Origin: Pseudogracilibacillus sp035303165
Lineage (GTDB): Bacteria; Bacillota; Bacilli; Bacillales; Amphibacillaceae
Length of the DNA stretch: 64,000 nucleotides
Direction of reading: 5' to 3'
Assembly (NCBI GenBank): GCA_035303165.1
Contig: DATGRY010000117.1
Location: 1-64,000, forward strand
Made by a program: the position numbers and the translations under genes. Below, piece after piece: positions 1 through 8,018 of the stretch (positions within the stretch are counted from its first letter, which is position 1; each line of letters begins with the position of its first letter). Under the pieces are notes generated by a model. It saw only the letters and a list, made by a program, of their open reading frames with translations, was not told the DNA's origin and did no database searches.

Positions 1-1
1 T

Positions 2-658
2 GGAACGAGCGAAGACGAATTATTAATGATCGATGTAAATTTCATCGTACCTGAAACTGTCGATGTCGGCGAGACGGTCGAGCTACTCGCCGAAGTAACA
101 TACGGGGAAGAAGCTGAATTAGAAGCTGAAGTGATGTTTGAAGTTTGGGAAAAAGGTGATGAAGAAAATAGTGAAATGGTAGAGGCGACAAACAATGAAG
201 ACGGTACGTATACAGCCGATTACACGTTCGATCGTGATGGCATTTTTGAAATGTATGCTCATACAGACGCTCAACACCAACACGTTATGCCGAAAAAAGA
301 AATTACCGTTGGTGAGGGTGGCGACTATGATGACATAGATGAAGAGGCGGCATTCCACACGGACGGGTTTGATATGCACGTCATGTTTCCAGAACAAATT
401 GCTGCTGGGGAAGAAGTAGATATTACAGCACATATAACGTTATTGGAAGAACCACTATCAGATTTAAACGTCCGTTATGAAATTGCTATCGTTGATGAGA
501 AAGATGCGACTGATTGGGTGGATGCAACAGAGAATGAAGTAGGAGAATACGAAGCATCTTATACATTTACAGAAGAGGGAACGTACGAGCTCGTCGTTCA
601 TGTTGAAGACGATGAACAATTACATGAGCATGATGAATTTACGATCGATGTACAATAA
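2..658 (+). CDS. YtkA-like domain protein (5' end outside window)
   Basis: The reading frame is open from the first bases of the window, so the gene begins upstream and the ATG at 26 is probably internal. The visible part has two related all-beta units of about 95 residues, each with a motif of the type PE-x-VDVGE or PEQIAAGEEVDI followed by a GTY motif (DGTYTADY, GEYEASY), as in FixH/YtkA-like domains. Family members are usually secreted or lipid-anchored; the signal peptide would lie outside the window. It is very acidic (many Glu and Asp). The His-rich stretch TDAQHQHVMP could bind metal, but that is inference. A terminator follows at 672-702. Function unknown. Confidence 0.7.
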   Translation, partial: GTSEDELLMIDVNFIVPETVDVGETVELLAEVTYGEEAELEAEVMFEVWEKGDEENSEMVEATNNEDGTYTADYTFDRDGIFEMYAHTDAQHQHVMPKKEITVGEGGDYDDIDEEAAFHTDGFDMHVMFPEQIAAGEEVDITAHITLLEEPLSDLNVRYEIAIVDEKDATDWVDATENEVGEYEASYTFTEEGTYELVVHVEDDEQLHEHDEFTIDVQ

Positions 659-671
659 CGAACACATTTGC

Positions 672-702
672 GAAGTGTCTTTTTACGGACACTTCATTTT
701 TT
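672..702 (+). terminator. Terminator after the YtkA-like gene
   Basis: Perfect 8-bp inverted repeat GAAGTGTC/GACACTTC (672-679 and 688-695) with an 8-nt loop, followed by ATTTTTTAT. Confidence 0.8.
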
Positions 703-841
703 ATAACTTTAGTTGCAGTTCTATAAATGAGTATTTTGCATTACTTATCTAATTAATGCCGAAAAGAGATTAATCTTATACTTTTTTTAGATATAGGATA
801 AAAATGATGGCTATCCTCTTTAACAATCATAGAATGATGAT

Positions 842-2680
842 ATGATTGTATATGAGGTGGTCAAACTGGATATATTTATGTCGATGTTCAAAATATTGCC
901 TTTAATCTTATTTTACGGCTTTATCATTATACTCGTTTATCTTTTTATTAAAGACAAGTATCAAAACCAACATTCCATCTTAAAAACACACCCTGTTTTA
1001 GGTAGACTACGTTATATATTCGAAATGATCGGACCTGAATTTCGACAATATTGGTTTTTGAATGATAAAGAAGGAAAACCAGTCGATCGTGATACGCAAG
1101 AGACAATTGCAAAAGCGGGAAAGTATGCGAATACAGTAATTGGATTCGGTTCTAAAAAAGATTTTGCTCAAACAGGATTTTATTTAACGAATTCTCTTTT
1201 CCCATTAAATGTCGATGAGTTAGAAGTAGAAAATGAACCGTTAATAAACTCATATACGTATGAAATTTTAAATGAATCGTTAACGAGCCGAAAAGAACGA
1301 AGAAACCGCGTAAAGTTAAAACCTTGGTATTTAACAGATGAGCATAAAATAACGATCGGTAGAAAACGTAAAAAACCATTTCACGTAAAAGGGTTAATTG
1401 GTGTTTCTGCGATGAGTTACGGTGCTCTGTCAAAAAGTGCTGTCAAAGCGCTTGCTCAAGGAGTAGCAATTAGCGGTGGTAGTTTCATGAATACAGGTGA
1501 GGGAGGCATTTCTCCTTATCATCTTTCAAAAATTTATACGGTAATCGATTTAAATCAAGAATTAGTCGATCGGCTTAGTGAAAAAATTGTCGACTTTCTG
1601 TTAGACAACCCGAATAGTTCCAATTTTGACCTAGAAGAACGATTTGGTAAAGGTGTCATGTTTCACGTGAACAAACTTGTGGAACAAGGAGTACTAGAGG
1701 AGAAAAGTGCAGATTTAATTTTTCAAATTGGTTCAGGTTTATTCGGTGCACGAAAAGATGGAAAGTATTGTGAAGAGACATTTTTAAAAAACGCGCTCCG
1801 ACCAGAAGTGAAAGCGATCGAAATAAAGATGGCACAAGGGGCGAAAGTTCGCGGTGGGAAATTACCGAAAGAAAAAATAACACCAGAAATCGCACGCATT
1901 CGTGGTATTGAAATGGGGAAAGATGTAGAAAGCCCAAATCGATTCCCACTTTTTAATGACCTCGACGGACTGTTCCATTGGATTACACACTGGCAGGAAA
2001 TTACGGGAAAACCTGTTGGCATCAAAGTCGTTGCAGGTGATAACAATTCGTTTGAGTCATTTGCTCGTCATATGAAAAAGACAGGACAAGGTCCTGATTT
2101 TATTGCAATCGACGGTGCAGAGGGTGGTACAGGGGCTACGTATCAAGAAATGGCTGATAGTCTAGGATTACCGATTTATTCTGGTATACACATTCTAAAT
2201 AATACACTACGAAAATACGGTGTTCGCGATCAGGTGAAAATTTTTGCTTCTGGTATGTTAGCTACAGCAGATAAAATGGCTGTCGCCTTAGCGCTTGGAG
2301 CCGATTTAATTTACGTCGCACGTGCTGCGATGAATACTGTTGGCTGTATTAATGCTGCAAAATGTCATACGAATTTATGTCCAGTCGGTATTACGTCGCA
2401 TTTACCTCATTTAGAAGCAGGGGTAGTCGTTCAAGAAAAACGTTTCCGTACGGCAAACTATTTACGTACGATGCGTGAGGGACTTTTTATGCTCGGTGCA
2501 TCCTGTGGTATTGCATCACCGACGAAATTTCATACAGAACATATTGCGATACGCGAAACGAACAACGATGTAAATAAAATTCAAACGTTCGTACAGAAAG
2601 GTTCCGTTGCGGAGGCAACACCGATTAACGAACGAAAACAACAGGAAAAACAAGAAGATACAAAGTTAGTAAGTAGTTAA
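842..2680 (+). CDS. FMN-binding glutamate synthase family protein (YerD-like)
   Basis: Glutamate synthase large-subunit-like flavoprotein of 612 residues, lacking the glutaminase and GXGXG domains of true GltB. An N-terminal membrane segment (about residues 13-35) precedes the TIM-barrel. Visible motifs are SYGALSKSA, NTGEGGISPYH, QGAKVRGGKLP, DGAEGGTGA and a cysteine cluster GCINAAKCHTNLCPVG that resembles the 3Fe-4S loop of GltS. Between GGISPYH and the QIGSGLFG motif are about 55 extra residues compared with YerD-type proteins. The substrate is unknown; homology alone does not show glutamate synthesis. The start is uncertain: GAGGTGG at 854-860 lies inside the frame, so translation may begin at CTG 866 or ATG 878 rather than ATG 842. 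It stands alone between terminators. Confidence 0.85.
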   Translation: MIVYEVVKLDIFMSMFKILPLILFYGFIIILVYLFIKDKYQNQHSILKTHPVLGRLRYIFEMIGPEFRQYWFLNDKEGKPVDRDTQETIAKAGKYANTVIGFGSKKDFAQTGFYLTNSLFPLNVDELEVENEPLINSYTYEILNESLTSRKERRNRVKLKPWYLTDEHKITIGRKRKKPFHVKGLIGVSAMSYGALSKSAVKALAQGVAISGGSFMNTGEGGISPYHLSKIYTVIDLNQELVDRLSEKIVDFLLDNPNSSNFDLEERFGKGVMFHVNKLVEQGVLEEKSADLIFQIGSGLFGARKDGKYCEETFLKNALRPEVKAIEIKMAQGAKVRGGKLPKEKITPEIARIRGIEMGKDVESPNRFPLFNDLDGLFHWITHWQEITGKPVGIKVVAGDNNSFESFARHMKKTGQGPDFIAIDGAEGGTGATYQEMADSLGLPIYSGIHILNNTLRKYGVRDQVKIFASGMLATADKMAVALALGADLIYVARAAMNTVGCINAAKCHTNLCPVGITSHLPHLEAGVVVQEKRFRTANYLRTMREGLFMLGASCGIASPTKFHTEHIAIRETNNDVNKIQTFVQKGSVAEATPINERKQQEKQEDTKLVSS

Positions 2681-3040
2681 TCATACTATAGCCTGGGAAA
2701 TAACTGTATAATAAGGTCGTTCATAAACATTATAAGCAAATTAGCGAATTGGATCCTTTCATCTATTGGTTCAATTCGCTTTTGTATTTGTTACACTTTC
2801 AAACTGACCTATTTTACTGTACTGATTAAACATTACGTATAATTACGTTCAAGGTATGTTTAAAGCGAATACGAATTCGCTATGAAGAGCAAGTTCCATT
2901 ACCTTAGGAAACATTTCAGTCGGGTCGTTATTCATTTACTAATGGTCATTTTTTCAACGAAAATTAGTAAGGAGAACGTAAGCTAAAATGGGGGGTCATA
3001 AAATGTCGTAGCGAAAAGATATAAATTATATGATTCGTTC
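2681..3040. other. Non-coding stretch with several inverted repeats
   Basis: No credible gene seen. It holds a terminator (2743-2786), a short hairpin GCGAAT/ATTCGC at 2865-2880 and an inverted repeat TTACTAAT/ATTAGTAA at 2936-2943 and 2963-2970. The first two hairpins share the word GCGAATT. AGGAG at 2970-2974 is followed by no open frame. Confidence 0.6.
2743..2786 (+). terminator. Terminator after the YerD-like gene
   Basis: Inverted repeat AGCGAATTG ... CAATTCGCT followed by TTTTGTATTTGTT, about 60 bases after the stop codon. Confidence 0.75.
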
Positions 3041-3046
3041 AAAATG

Positions 3047-3116
3047 AAAAAACGACTTCGACACATTGGCAGCGCGCTTCTCATCGGGCCGCCATGTGAA
3101 AAAGTCGCTTCTTTTT
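3047..3116 (-). terminator. Long hairpin terminator downstream of the rhodanese gene
   Basis: The arms contain CGACTTcgacacattggc and gccatgtgaaaaaGTCG, giving a long imperfect stem. The minus strand continues into CGTTTTTTCATTTT and the plus strand into CTTCTTTTTAT, so it may act in both directions. Confidence 0.65.
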
Positions 3117-3126
3117 ATATTTACTG

Positions 3127-3513
3127 TTATGTTCGATCAATATGAACAGGATCCCACGTACTTAAACCACCGCGCACGTTCGCCAACTGTGTAAAGCCAC
3201 GTCGTTTTAATCGTTTGCATGCCTCATTACCCCGGGCACCCGTTTGACAAATGACGACTACTTTTTTGTTTTTTGACAGCTGCTTCGCCTCTTTTCGAAG
3301 GTCGCGTAACGGGATATTTTCAAAGCCGTAAATGTGAAATTGAGCATATTTCGCAGGTGGGCGCACATCGATAAATTGAATCGAATCATCTTTTAACTGT
3401 TCACGTAATTGGTCTGCGGTTAATTGCTCGACTCCACGTGCAGGTAATATCTTTTTTAATACGAGCAACGCAAATATAACGGAAACTATAATTTGGAACA
3501 TTTCAAACGTCAT
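3127..3513 (-). CDS. Membrane-anchored rhodanese-like protein
   Basis: 128 residues: an N-terminal hydrophobic helix (about residues 4-20) followed by a single rhodanese domain. The active-site loop CQTGARG supplies the catalytic cysteine, preceded by the usual strand VVVIC; the domain also has FIDVRPPAKYAQFHI and ends NVRGGLSTW. Length and plan match YqhL-type proteins of Bacillus. The family transfers sulfane sulfur, but the natural donor and acceptor are not shown here. GGAGG lies 7 bases before the ATG. It sits just downstream of the XRE-cupin gene (24-base gap), so the two may be cotranscribed. Confidence 0.88.
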   Translation of the reverse strand: MTFEMFQIIVSVIFALLVLKKILPARGVEQLTADQLREQLKDDSIQFIDVRPPAKYAQFHIYGFENIPLRDLRKEAKQLSKNKKVVVICQTGARGNEACKRLKRRGFTQLANVRGGLSTWDPVHIDRT

Positions 3514-3537
3514 ATCGTTTCCTCCATTTCCTTATTG

Positions 3538-4107
3538 CTACGCTTCGTCCGCTTCTATAAATAACGTTAACACTTCTGCCCCTTCATTGTCTACCGGAAC
3601 AAATAAATGTGGCTTCGTCCCTTTAAAAAAGGCTGTATCACCTTTTTCCATAAAAAATGTATCTCCATCGTAAAAGAGTTCCATTTTACCTTCTAAAATG
3701 TAAATAAACTCATCGTGTGAATGAGTATATGCTTCTTCCCGTATATTGAGATCTTTCGGTGTGACATACACAATCGTAGGTTCGACACCAGAAAACTTTG
3801 AGCGGTTCGCTAACAACTCATACGAATAACCCATATGAACGTCATCCACTTTCGGTTGGCGTAATTCTTTGCGTAATAATACGATATCTTGTTCCGGAGT
3901 TTCTTCGAGCAACCATGATAAAGGGACATCGAGTGCTTCAGAAATTTTTGACAATGTAGCAATAGCGGAAGAGGTTTGACCGTTTTCAATTTTCGACAAT
4001 AAGCTTTTCGAAATGTTACATTCGTCGGCTATTTGTTGTTGCGTCTTTTTCTTCCGTAAACGAAGTTGTTTTATTTTTTTCCCTAACAAGTCTAAATTAA
4101 TCGTCAA
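3538..4107 (-). CDS. XRE-family transcriptional regulator with cupin domain
   Basis: 189 residues. Residues about 5-65 form an HTH_3 DNA-binding domain (LGKKIKQLRLRKKKTQQQIA, then ISKSLLSKIENGQTSSAIATLSKI). Residues about 110-185 form a cupin_2 barrel with the metal- or ligand-site motif YTHSHDEFIYILEGKMEL and a later GDTAFFKGTKPHLF. Proteins with this architecture (like PuuR or SinR-cupin types) sense a small metabolite and repress or activate nearby operons. Ligand and targets are unknown; neighbouring rhodanese and HMG-CoA lyase genes are possible targets only by position. The start ATG at 4107 follows GGGAGAGGTTGACG, an acceptable ribosome-binding site. Confidence 0.88.
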   Translation of the reverse strand: MTINLDLLGKKIKQLRLRKKKTQQQIADECNISKSLLSKIENGQTSSAIATLSKISEALDVPLSWLLEETPEQDIVLLRKELRQPKVDDVHMGYSYELLANRSKFSGVEPTIVYVTPKDLNIREEAYTHSHDEFIYILEGKMELFYDGDTFFMEKGDTAFFKGTKPHLFVPVDNEGAEVLTLFIEADEA

Positions 4108-4202
4108 CCTCTCCCTTCAACGTTCACCATTACCATGTATAGTTTATCATATTCAATTGTGTAAATGTAGTAAGTACATTGTAGTTGGAGGTGATTGTTA
4201 CG

Positions 4203-5219
4203 TTAACTAGACATTCTGTTCCAAATCTTTTTATACTGATTTTTTAAAAAGAAATAAATCATTTCACGTTTTCGTTGACGTTGCATAAACTCTTCCTGTT
4301 TCGGTCGTTTCGTTTGTCGCTCATCTCCTAACGTGTACGCTAATGATTTACTCGGTAAATGTTTTGTTAATTTATTTTGAATGAAGACAGAAGCTTCTTG
4401 TAACTTTTCTTCGTCAATTCCACTATCAATCCCTAAACCGTTCAACAAATATAAAAGATCGTCTGTCGCAACATTTCCAGCCGCCCCTGGTGCATACGGG
4501 CAGCCGCCTAGACCGCCTAACGAAGCATCGAATCGACGAATACCATACTCCATCGACATTAAGATGTTTGCTATTGCCATACCACGTGTATCATGAAAAT
4601 GCATAATAATATTTTTACTAGGGAAACGATACAACACTTCCTCCAGGAGAGCTGCTACTTCCGATGGGACTGCCGTTCCGATCGTATCACCTAGTGAAAT
4701 ATCTTCTACACCGAGTTCGAACAGTTTTTCACATACTCGCAAAACATCATCGCGCGCTATTTTTCCTTCATATGGACAATCGATGACAGTCGATACGTAT
4801 CCTGTTACTCGTTTATTTTCTCGCTTTGCACCATCAATTACTTGCTTTAAAACGGGATACGTTTCTGCGATCGTTTTGTTTATATTTTTTTTATTGTGCG
4901 TCTCACTCGCCGACATAAAAACAGACACTGTATCGATTCCTGCTTCAAGCGCATTTTCTAACCCTCTTTCGTTCGGTACGAGAGCTGAATACGTCACACT
5001 TGGATTACGTTTTATTCGCTTACCAACTTCTTTTGCATCTTTTAGCGCAGGAACCCATTTAGGATGGACAAAAGCTGAATATTCGATTTCTCGAATACCT
5101 GATTCCGACAACATATTAATCCAAGCGACTTTATCGTCTGTCTCTACCCATTCTCGTTCATTTTGCAACCCGTCTCTCGGTCCGACTTCTTTAATATATA
5201 CTTCCTCAGGAAAACGCAT
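4203..5219 (-). CDS. yngG: Hydroxymethylglutaryl-CoA lyase
   Basis: Cleaves HMG-CoA to acetoacetate and acetyl-CoA, the last step of leucine catabolism. The 338-residue TIM-barrel shows the DRE-TIM motif near the N-terminus (EVGPRDGLQNE; Asp of RDG binds the metal), the metal-binding HFHDTRG, and the family signature GGLGGCPYAPGAAGNVATDD with its catalytic cysteine. It extends about 35 residues beyond the usual C-terminus (RQTKRPKQEE onward, rich in basic residues). Unlike B. subtilis, where yngG lies in a leucine/fatty-acid degradation operon, here it is alone. A sigma-A promoter and a cluster of GTTTAC half-sites lie upstream, suggesting a dedicated repressor. GGAGG precedes the ATG. Confidence 0.93.
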   Translation of the reverse strand: MRFPEEVYIKEVGPRDGLQNEREWVETDDKVAWINMLSESGIREIEYSAFVHPKWVPALKDAKEVGKRIKRNPSVTYSALVPNERGLENALEAGIDTVSVFMSASETHNKKNINKTIAETYPVLKQVIDGAKRENKRVTGYVSTVIDCPYEGKIARDDVLRVCEKLFELGVEDISLGDTIGTAVPSEVAALLEEVLYRFPSKNIIMHFHDTRGMAIANILMSMEYGIRRFDASLGGLGGCPYAPGAAGNVATDDLLYLLNGLGIDSGIDEEKLQEASVFIQNKLTKHLPSKSLAYTLGDERQTKRPKQEEFMQRQRKREMIYFFLKNQYKKIWNRMSS

Positions 5220-5240
5220 GTTATTTCCCTCCTTTAAACC

Positions 5241-5270
5241 GTTTACAACGCAATGTAAACTGAAGTTTAC
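5241..5270 (-). promoter_or_regulatory. Candidate operator: three GTTTAC/GTAAAC half-sites
   Basis: GTTTAC at 5241-5246, GTAAAC at 5255-5260 and GTTTAC at 5265-5270. The last two form a perfect 16-base inverted repeat (GTAAAC-TGAA-GTTTAC); the first two form another with an 8-base spacer. They lie between the promoter and the HMG-CoA lyase start, where a repressor would block transcription. The regulator is unknown. Confidence 0.55.
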
Positions 5271-5293
5271 TTCTGTTCAACCTTGTTGAATTA

Positions 5294-5323
5294 ACTATAA
5301 CGTATTGCGATTGAATTTGTCAA
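5294..5323 (-). promoter_or_regulatory. Sigma-A promoter for HMG-CoA lyase
   Basis: Minus strand -35 TTGACA (5318-5323), 18-base spacer, -10 TATAGT (5294-5299). Confidence 0.75.
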
Positions 5324-5388
5324 ATTCATGAAAATGTTCTATTATGATAATTTAGATAATTACGTCTATTTTTATAAGGAGGATTTGA

Positions 5389-5943
5389 ATGGAGTTTTCA
5401 ATCGGCAATAATCGTTTACGCATTGAAATTGGTGATATAACGAAACTAGATACAGATGCGATCGTAAACGCTGCTAATAGTTCTCTTTTAGGTGGAGGCG
5501 GAGTGGACGGTGCGATACATCGGACTGCAGGCCCAAAGTTACTGGAAGAATGTAAACGAGTTCGCAAGGATGAATTGCATGGAGCACCTTTAGAAACAGG
5601 CGAAGCTGTCATAACGAACGGATATGAGTTAGCTGCACGTTTCGTCATTCATACTGTCGGTCCGATTTGGGATGAAGCTGAGCGTTCGTTACAAGAAAAA
5701 CAACTTGAGAATTGTTACAAAAATTCATTACGCCTTGCGCTAGACAACGGTTTGACATCGATTGCGTTTCCGTCCATTTCTACTGGAGCATTTCGTTTTC
5801 CGCTTCAGTTAGCATCGGCAACCGCACTTAAAACGGTGAAAAGTTTTTTAGAAACAAACTCTTTTGGCACCGTCGTCATCGTGTTATTTTCAGAAAATGA
5901 CTATGCTGAATATGAACGACAAGCTGAACAAATTTTTAATTAA
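5389..5943 (+). CDS. Macro-domain protein (O-acetyl-ADP-ribose deacetylase-like)
   Basis: 184 residues, a single macro domain of the YmdB/MacroD type. The substrate loops are clear: DAIVNAANSSLLGGGGVDGAIH (Asn and Asp of NAAN and GGVD) and the phosphate-binding loop FPSISTGAFRFP. Such enzymes remove acetyl from O-acetyl-ADP-ribose or mono-ADP-ribose from protein carboxylates; which reaction applies cannot be told. AAGGAGG lies 6 bases before the ATG. The next gene starts 5 bases after the stop, so the two are probably cotranscribed. Confidence 0.92.
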   Translation: MEFSIGNNRLRIEIGDITKLDTDAIVNAANSSLLGGGGVDGAIHRTAGPKLLEECKRVRKDELHGAPLETGEAVITNGYELAARFVIHTVGPIWDEAERSLQEKQLENCYKNSLRLALDNGLTSIAFPSISTGAFRFPLQLASATALKTVKSFLETNSFGTVVIVLFSENDYAEYERQAEQIFN

Positions 5944-5948
5944 ATACG

Positions 5949-6497
5949 ATGCTTTATATACAATTAGATAAATATTTAGCCGTAAGGATGTTAAGCGGTC
6001 GCGACGTTCAACCGTTAAGGTCGTTTATAAATGAAACGAGTGAAGCGACGAAATATTGGATGCCTCTATTAGCAACATTAAAAACGGAAGAAGACTGTAT
6101 GCAATTTATAAAACATTCTCTCGTACTATTTTCTGAAAGACGTGGTGTCATTGCCGGTTTGTTTTGCGAAGAACATTTAGTTGGACTCATTAGCTTCAAT
6201 GAAATTGATCAAACGAAAGAAAATGCCTCTATCGGATACATCTTAAAGGAGGCATATCGTGGTAAAGGAATTATGACTGTTGCGTTACGTGCATTTATTT
6301 CGTACGGTTTTTCTACATATCGTTTGCGTGAAGTGGAGTTGCGTATTGCTAATAACAACGATGCGAGCATACGTCTTGCGAAACGTCTCTGTTTTTCATA
6401 TGTGCAAACGATAAAAAATGCAGAAAAGTTACGAGGAAATTATGTTGCACATGATGTATATCGTATTCGCCGAGAGGAATGGAAAGCTTTCTATTAA
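5949..6497 (+). CDS. GNAT N-acetyltransferase (RimL-like)
   Basis: 182 residues with the GNAT fold of the RimJ/RimL subgroup: LVGLISFNEID, then ASIGYILKEAYRGKGIMTVAL carrying the acetyl-CoA loop (Q/R-x-x-G-x-G/A appears as YRGKGI), and LRIANNNDASIRLAKRLCF near the C-terminus. Most similar in plan to ribosomal-protein serine/alanine acetyltransferases, but the substrate may be any amine. The start is weakly supported: no good ribosome-binding site precedes ATG 5949, so translation may be coupled to the macro-domain gene 5 bases upstream. It converges on htrC. Confidence 0.85.
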   Translation: MLYIQLDKYLAVRMLSGRDVQPLRSFINETSEATKYWMPLLATLKTEEDCMQFIKHSLVLFSERRGVIAGLFCEEHLVGLISFNEIDQTKENASIGYILKEAYRGKGIMTVALRAFISYGFSTYRLREVELRIANNNDASIRLAKRLCFSYVQTIKNAEKLRGNYVAHDVYRIRREEWKAFY

Positions 6498-6498
6498 G

Positions 6499-6655
6499 TT
6501 GTGCACAACTATTTCCACATATTCAGATGGCTATTGACATATATGTAGTAGATCTTGTAGCTAGATGATACTATATAATGATTTTTTCTTCTCTTTCCAC
6601 ATTTTTATGCACATGTTGTGGATAAGTTGTCCACTTAACTCAGACGTTATTCACA
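6499..6655. promoter_or_regulatory. DnaA-box cluster outside oriC
   Basis: Three perfect matches to TTATNCACA within 51 bases: TTATGCACA (6605-6613, plus), TTATCCACA (6617-6625, minus) and TTATTCACA (6647-6655, plus). TTGTGCACA at 6499-6507 has one mismatch and TTGTCCACT at 6627-6635 two. It lies about 30 kb from dnaA, between convergent genes. Confidence 0.65.
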
Positions 6656-6670
6656 GTTTATTGCATAAAA

Positions 6671-6716
6671 ACTCCCCTTAAAGTAGATTCGTTTGTAGTG
6701 TCTACTTTAGGGGGAG
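6671..6716 (-). terminator. Terminator of the wal-htrC operon
   Basis: Stem arms at 6671-6686 and 6701-6716 (ACTCCCCTTAAAGTAG against its complement with one mismatch). The minus strand runs into TTTTATG. Confidence 0.8.
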
Positions 6717-6750
6717 CATATCATTCTGATTACATTCTTTTTTCGTTTGT

Positions 6751-7965
6751 TTATAAGTTTTGTTCGCTTAATATAGCTTTCGTTTCATGTCTTTCTCCAT
6801 CTCGATAGTAAACGATCGATACTTCATCGCCAATATTTAAGTCTTGATACAATATTTTACGTAAATCTAATATATCTTCGATTTGTTCTCCATTAAACTC
6901 AACGATTACATCTAATCGCTCTAAACCTGCTTCTTCAGCAGGAGAAAGTGGTTCGATACTCCAAATATAGACGCCACCTGTCACATCATCTGGTAACCGT
7001 AACGTGTTTTTCCACTCGACTTTCGGTACTTCTTCTAACGAGTACGATTCAACTCCTAAATAAGGACGTATAACTTTACCATTTTCCTCTAACTGCTTAA
7101 TTACTGGACGTGCTGCGTCGATCGGTATCGCAAAACCAATTCCTTCGGCGATATTTTGACTAATTTTCATCGAGTTTATTCCGATCAATTGTCCTTTAAT
7201 ATTAATTAGCGCCCCGCCACTATTACCTGGGTTTATTGCAGCATCCGTTTGAATAACTTCCGCTTGCCAATCCGGACGACCGTCTTGGTTAAAGTCTTGT
7301 GGAATTGTGCGTTGTTTTCCACTTATAATTCCTTGCGTAACAGAACCGGCAAACATATGGCCGAGAGGATTTCCAATTGCAATAGCTGGTTCACCTACTT
7401 TCAAGGTTTCTGAAGACCCCATTTCGATCGTCGTTTCGATTTTATCATCTTTTGTGCGTAAGACGGCAAGGTCTGTAAATAAATCGCTACCGAGGAGTTC
7501 CGCTTCAAGACTCGTATCATCGTTTAAAACGATCTCGATCGCATCGGCTCCCTCAACAACGTGATGATTCGTCACGATATAAGCATAACCATCTTCTTTT
7601 TTATAAATAACACCTGAACCTGTTCCTGCTTCGCTATCTTCACCTTGCTCCCAAAAATTCGCGCGACGTTGAATGTTCGTTACGCCGACAACTGCTGGGG
7701 AAACTTTTTCGACGACTTCGGTAATTTGTGTCGACACGTCCACGTTTACTTCTTCTTTTGTTATCTTTGTTTCCGTCGTTTCTTCAGTTTCATTTGAACT
7801 TTTACTTTCATCAAAAACGATGTTTGAACCGAGTAAGTTCGGTAACATGACTAACATGAGTAATATACCTGTTATTAAACCGATAATGATAGGCCATATC
7901 CAAGCTCGTACACGTGAAGACTTATTACGTTGCTTCTCAAAACCATTTCCATTATAATTATCCAT
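6751..7965 (-). CDS. htrC: HtrA-type serine protease, membrane anchored
   Basis: Surface quality-control protease of 404 residues. Residues 21-44 are one transmembrane helix; the trypsin-like domain follows with catalytic His135 (TNHHV), Asp165 (TDLAVLR) and Ser249 (GNSGG); residues about 300-400 form one PDZ domain (SPAEEAGLERLDVIVEFNGEQI). A Thr/Glu-rich linker joins membrane and protease parts. It is the last gene of the wal operon, in the position of B. subtilis yyxA/htrC. In B. subtilis the next gene is rlmH, which is absent here; convergent GNAT and macro-domain genes follow. The N-terminal part is outside-facing by inference from the family. Confidence 0.93.
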   Translation of the reverse strand: MDNYNGNGFEKQRNKSSRVRAWIWPIIIGLITGILLMLVMLPNLLGSNIVFDESKSSNETEETTETKITKEEVNVDVSTQITEVVEKVSPAVVGVTNIQRRANFWEQGEDSEAGTGSGVIYKKEDGYAYIVTNHHVVEGADAIEIVLNDDTSLEAELLGSDLFTDLAVLRTKDDKIETTIEMGSSETLKVGEPAIAIGNPLGHMFAGSVTQGIISGKQRTIPQDFNQDGRPDWQAEVIQTDAAINPGNSGGALINIKGQLIGINSMKISQNIAEGIGFAIPIDAARPVIKQLEENGKVIRPYLGVESYSLEEVPKVEWKNTLRLPDDVTGGVYIWSIEPLSPAEEAGLERLDVIVEFNGEQIEDILDLRKILYQDLNIGDEVSIVYYRDGERHETKAILSEQNL

Positions 7966-8018
7966 CTTTTCAACTCCTCCGTACGACTACATACTATGTG
8001 TTGTTTTTCCTTACAAGG

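Noticed and set aside
4783..5289. 168-codon open frame opposite the HMG-CoA lyase gene
   Set aside because: It is the complement of a well-supported gene, with no ribosome-binding site and no family features.
6534..6579. TTGACA and TATAAT between the GNAT gene and htrC
   Set aside because: The spacing is 34 bases, too long for a promoter, and no gene follows in that direction.
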